Shown here piece after piece: positions 61,581 through 64,000 of a DNA stretch of 64,000 nt (its first letter is position 1; every line of letters starts with the position of its first letter). This DNA comes from CAZUDO01 sp964618895 (lineage in GTDB: Bacteria > Desulfobacterota > Binatia > DP-6). The DNA is taken from NCBI GenBank assembly GCA_964618895.1, contig CAZUDO010000059.1, positions 1-64,000 of the forward strand, written 5' to 3'. The notes beneath the pieces are model-generated. The model worked only from the letters and a program-made list of their open reading frames with translations, did no database searches and was not told where the DNA came from. Both the position numbers and the translations under genes were made by a program.

Positions 61581-61924
61581 GTGACCTGGTCGCGCTCTGC
61601 CGGCATCTGAACGACGAGGGGGCTCGCTACCTGGTCATCGGGGGGATGGCGGTCATCCAAGCCGGCTTCCCGCGCGCCACGGGTGACATCGACCTACTGA
61701 TCGACACCTCCGCCGACAACCAGCAACGGGTGCGGCGCGCCCTCCTGTATGCCGAGGCCATCCCGCGCGCGGACATCGTGGAGTTGGATGGCGTTCCCAT
61801 CCCGTTCGCGAGCCCCGAGTTGCTGCTGCGGATGAAGGACACGTACCGCGAGAAGGACAAGCTCGACCGGGCGTTTCTGACCCAGCTCGTGGCCCGACGC
61901 GGGGGATCGGAGCCGTCGCGCTAA
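61529..61924 (+). CDS. Nucleotidyltransferase-fold protein (MNT/DUF6036-like)
   Basis: A 131-residue protein. The core YLVIGGMAVIQAGFPRATGD followed by IDLLID is the GGxxV...DIDLL signature of minimal nucleotidyltransferases; the C-terminal LLRMKDTYREKDKLDRAFL helix (with R-x-K-D-x2-D) is also conserved. The protein is small and looks complete. With the small gene that overlaps it, it likely forms a second nucleotidyltransferase toxin-antitoxin-like module in this window. Its stop overlaps the convergent hydrolase by 4 bases. Confidence 0.75.
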   Translation: MAPADDDQTLEARAPRLSDLVALCRHLNDEGARYLVIGGMAVIQAGFPRATGDIDLLIDTSADNQQRVRRALLYAEAIPRADIVELDGVPIPFASPELLLRMKDTYREKDKLDRAFLTQLVARRGGSEPSR

Positions 61925-62826
61925 CGCTGCCGCTCGCCGGCGAGCCAGCGCTTGATCGTCCGCGTCACCAGCACGGACGCGTCCTGCTGGATGAAGTGAC
62001 TGACCCCGGGCACGGTCACCAGGGTGACCGGGGCGTTCACCCAGTCCCACGTGCTGTTGTGTCCGGCGGCAAGCAGGAACGGGTCGGCGAGGCCGTGGAT
62101 CACGAGCACGGGCGCCTGGACGTTGGGCAGGGGAATGTCCGTGTACGGCTCGCGCGGGTAGTTCCGCTTGTAGTAGTTGAGCATCGCCTCGAAGTCGGAT
62201 TGGGCGAAGGCCTCGACGTAGCGGCGGCGCGCCGCCGGGTCGCGCACCCAGCCGGCGAGCCCCTCGGCCGTCAACCCGAGATGCGCGCCCTCGGCCTGAA
62301 AGGCGCGCGCGTACTGACTGTTCGCCTGCTGCGCGGGATTGGTCCGCAGCTCGCGGAAGAGACCACGTGGATGCGGCGTCTGGAGCACGATCAGCCGCTC
62401 CGTCATCGTCGGGTGCAGGATCGCGAATGTCCACGCGACCCCGCCGCCCCAGTCGTGCCCGACAACGGTCGCGCGCTCGCGGCCGAGGTCGCGGATCACC
62501 GCCGCCACGTCGCCGGCCACGAGCGACAGGTCGTACTGCTCGACGCCGCGCGGCTTGTCGCTCAGGTTGTACCCGCGCAGGTCGAGGGCGGCGACCTGAT
62601 AGTGCCGCGCCAGGCCCGCCATCTGGTCGCGCCAGCCGTACCAGAAGTCCGGGAAACCGTGGATCATGACGATGAGCGGCCCGCGGCCGAGCGTCGCGTA
62701 GTGGATGCGGACGCCGTCGTTCTCCACGTAGCGGTGCCGGACGCGGGTGAACACGTCGGCCGCGCGGGCGGGCGGCGCGAGCGAAAACACGAGGGCCAGG
62801 AGCCAGAGGAGACGGGCGCGACGCAT
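61921..62826 (-). CDS. Exported alpha/beta-hydrolase, epoxide-hydrolase-like
   Basis: A 301-residue protein with a signal peptide (RARLLWLLALVFSLAPPARA). Hydrolase motifs: oxyanion HGFPDFWYGWRDQM, nucleophile Asp in VVGHDWGGGVAW, charge-relay His in VPGVSHFIQQD, and the cap with NYYKRNYPREPY. The Asp nucleophile and HGFP are those of epoxide hydrolases and haloalkane dehalogenases. The export signal is unusual for this group, suggesting action on external epoxides or halides. ATG 62826 is chosen for the signal; the frame extends upstream. Confidence 0.85.
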   Translation of the reverse strand: MRRARLLWLLALVFSLAPPARAADVFTRVRHRYVENDGVRIHYATLGRGPLIVMIHGFPDFWYGWRDQMAGLARHYQVAALDLRGYNLSDKPRGVEQYDLSLVAGDVAAVIRDLGRERATVVGHDWGGGVAWTFAILHPTMTERLIVLQTPHPRGLFRELRTNPAQQANSQYARAFQAEGAHLGLTAEGLAGWVRDPAARRRYVEAFAQSDFEAMLNYYKRNYPREPYTDIPLPNVQAPVLVIHGLADPFLLAAGHNSTWDWVNAPVTLVTVPGVSHFIQQDASVLVTRTIKRWLAGERQR

Positions 62827-62882
62827 GGGGCTACCGACTACCTGCGACGAACTCCCGTCGCAAGACGGGCCGGCCCCGCCGC

Positions 62883-64000
62883 TCACCGCGTACGCTGCGG
62901 CAGCCCCCAGCGCTCCAGCGTCTCGCGCGTCACCGCCGTGCGATTCGCCCCCTGGCTCGCCAGGTAGCCCGCCGCCCAGCCGCTGACCCAGCTGGTCGAG
63001 AAGGACGTTCCGGACCCGGACCAGGTCTGATCGCCGAAGCGGAACACGTTCCCGCCGGGGGCCATGGCGTCGACCCAGCCACCGGTGTTGGCGTACGGGG
63101 CGATGCCGCCGCGCGTATCGCTGGCGGTGACGGAGATCACGCCCGGGTCGGCCGCCGGATAGGTCGGCGTCGCCACCGGCTGGTTCCCCGCCGCCGCCAC
63201 GACGACGACACCGCGCTTGACGGCGTCGCGCGTCAGCCCGCGCAGCAGGGGGCTGTCCGTGTCGCCGCCGAGGCTCAGGTTGACGACGTTCACGTGGCGG
63301 CCGAGCGCCTCGTAGAGGCCCTGCGCGACACTGAACGTGTTCGTGCCCGGGTTCGGGCCGTAGACGTCGACCGGCAGGATGGACAGGGCGATCTTGCCGC
63401 TGCGGTCACCCCGTTCGGCCAGGGCCCGCACCACGCCGTCCAGGATGGTCTCCGCCATGGCAGTGCCATGCGATACCGGCGCCACCGATGGCTGGTAGTC
63501 ACCGTGCACGGAGATGCCGGGCTGCAGGAAGTCCTTCAATCGCCCGCCCGCGGCCTGCACGGGGGTATCGATCAGCCCGACGATCACCGCGTCGGCCGAC
63601 GGCGAGATGTCCGGGATCAGCCCCGGTGACGGCGGGCCGCCCGCCGCCAGCGGCTGCAACGTCGCCGGCGGCGTGATCGAGTAGTTCGTCTCCACCGACT
63701 CCACGTCCGGGTCGTCCGCCAGCCGGCGGTCGGCCTCGGTGGCGCTGCGGGCGTTGTCGAAGCGCAGGCGGTACGCCCGCAGTCCGTCCAGGCGACCGAC
63801 GATCGTGGCCCCGAGCCGATGCGCCAGCCGGTCGGCGTCGCCCGCGCGCGTGAGCACGACGATGCGCTCGTCGGCGATGCGTTGCCCCCGGGCCGCGTCT
63901 GCACCCGCAGGGCGCGCGCGGATCGCCTGGGTCGCCTGCTCGGCGCTGCTACGGTAGACGATCAGCTTCGACGGCCCCTGCACCTGAGGGAGGAGGGCGA
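62883..64000 (-). CDS. Subtilisin-like serine protease (S8), 5-prime end outside the window
   Basis: At least 370 residues of a secreted S8 protease. The N-terminal inhibitor-like propeptide covers about 100 residues (VLTRAGDADRLAHRLGATIV, NARSATEADRRLADDPDVES). Catalytic triad: Asp in VIVGLIDTPVQAAGG, His in VSHGTAMAETI, Ser in GSGTSFSTSWVSG; the oxyanion Asn is in VVVAAAGNQP. The frame is open through the window edge (ALLPQVQGPSK), where a signal peptide would lie, so the gene probably starts beyond 64000. The reading ends with LERWGLPQRTR. Confidence 0.88.
   Translation of the reverse strand, partial: ALLPQVQGPSKLIVYRSSAEQATQAIRARPAGADAARGQRIADERIVVLTRAGDADRLAHRLGATIVGRLDGLRAYRLRFDNARSATEADRRLADDPDVESVETNYSITPPATLQPLAAGGPPSPGLIPDISPSADAVIVGLIDTPVQAAGGRLKDFLQPGISVHGDYQPSVAPVSHGTAMAETILDGVVRALAERGDRSGKIALSILPVDVYGPNPGTNTFSVAQGLYEALGRHVNVVNLSLGGDTDSPLLRGLTRDAVKRGVVVVAAAGNQPVATPTYPAADPGVISVTASDTRGGIAPYANTGGWVDAMAPGGNVFRFGDQTWSGSGTSFSTSWVSGWAAGYLASQGANRTAVTRETLERWGLPQRTR

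Overview
The window is a GC-rich (roughly 70% G+C), densely packed bacterial chromosome segment with about 60 credible protein genes. I see no rRNA, tRNA, CRISPR array, prophage module or insertion sequence. Gene content points to an aerobic, environmental, Gram-negative heterotroph: three acyl-CoA dehydrogenases, a thiolase, a crotonase, several short-chain dehydrogenases, an LLM-class flavin oxidoreductase, lipobox and Sec-type signal peptides, and large secreted proteins with Thr-rich linkers and a C-D-D-G-D-x-C type Cys module. I would place it tentatively near the Binatota or other former Deltaproteobacteria. This is inference from gene content, not phylogeny. Many genes lack a clear Shine-Dalgarno and neighbours often overlap as ATGA or GTGA, so translational coupling and leaderless messages are probably common.

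Layout. 1-1.4 kb: an AbiEii-like nucleotidyltransferase pair and a decayed remnant. 1.4-6.2 kb: HAD hydrolase, crotonase, SDR, then a GT-C-like membrane enzyme coupled to a polyprenyl-phosphate sugar synthase. 6.3-6.8 kb: yefM-yoeB toxin-antitoxin. 6.9-10.8 kb: membrane proteins, a metallophosphoesterase, a HemS-like protein and a rhodanese. 10.9-16.6 kb: thiolase, tRNA-dihydrouridine synthase, a mini-LuxR regulator facing a double-HTH protein, a DsbA-like lipoprotein and an LLM oxidoreductase. 16.6-24.6 kb: an acyl-CoA dehydrogenase pair behind a duplicated promoter-like repeat, SDR, exported amidohydrolase, MauE/rhodanese pair, Uma2 protein, another acyl-CoA dehydrogenase and ThrH. 24.6-29.1 kb: a 111-bp hairpin element, the ABC-F protein EttA and two transporters.

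29.1-35.1 kb is a coherent module: a good sigma-54 promoter, a universal stress protein, an NtrC-type regulator with GAFTGA, a globin-sensor histidine kinase, a Cu-type P1B ATPase and a convergent CBS protein. It reads as an oxygen- or redox-responsive metal-homeostasis unit.

35.2-37.5 kb is a gene graveyard. Short 5-prime stubs or internally deleted pieces of PRPP synthetase, an MBL/beta-CASP protein, an ABC-2 permease, a cyclase/ATPase protein and thymidine phosphorylase abut each other around an intact CopG/PIN toxin-antitoxin pair. A second cyclase/ATPase relic with an internal deletion lies at 41.6-42.5 kb. In between are an alkaline-phosphatase-superfamily protein, a K+ channel, a CMD protein and an unusual phosphofructokinase.

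42.6-52.4 kb: a membrane-anchored esterase and three secreted proteins. Two of these share a C-terminal Cys/Lys-rich module and two share an N-terminal domain. The largest (1406 aa) combines a metalloprotease, a von Willebrand A domain and TIG-like repeats. 52.9-55 kb: a CoA-transferase and a Phd/VapC pair. 55-61.3 kb: patatin, an OB-like periplasmic protein, and a DUF4912 - GH57 branching enzyme - glycogen synthase cluster for alpha-glucan storage. 61.3-64 kb: a nucleotidyltransferase pair, an epoxide-hydrolase-like protein and a subtilase cut by the window end.
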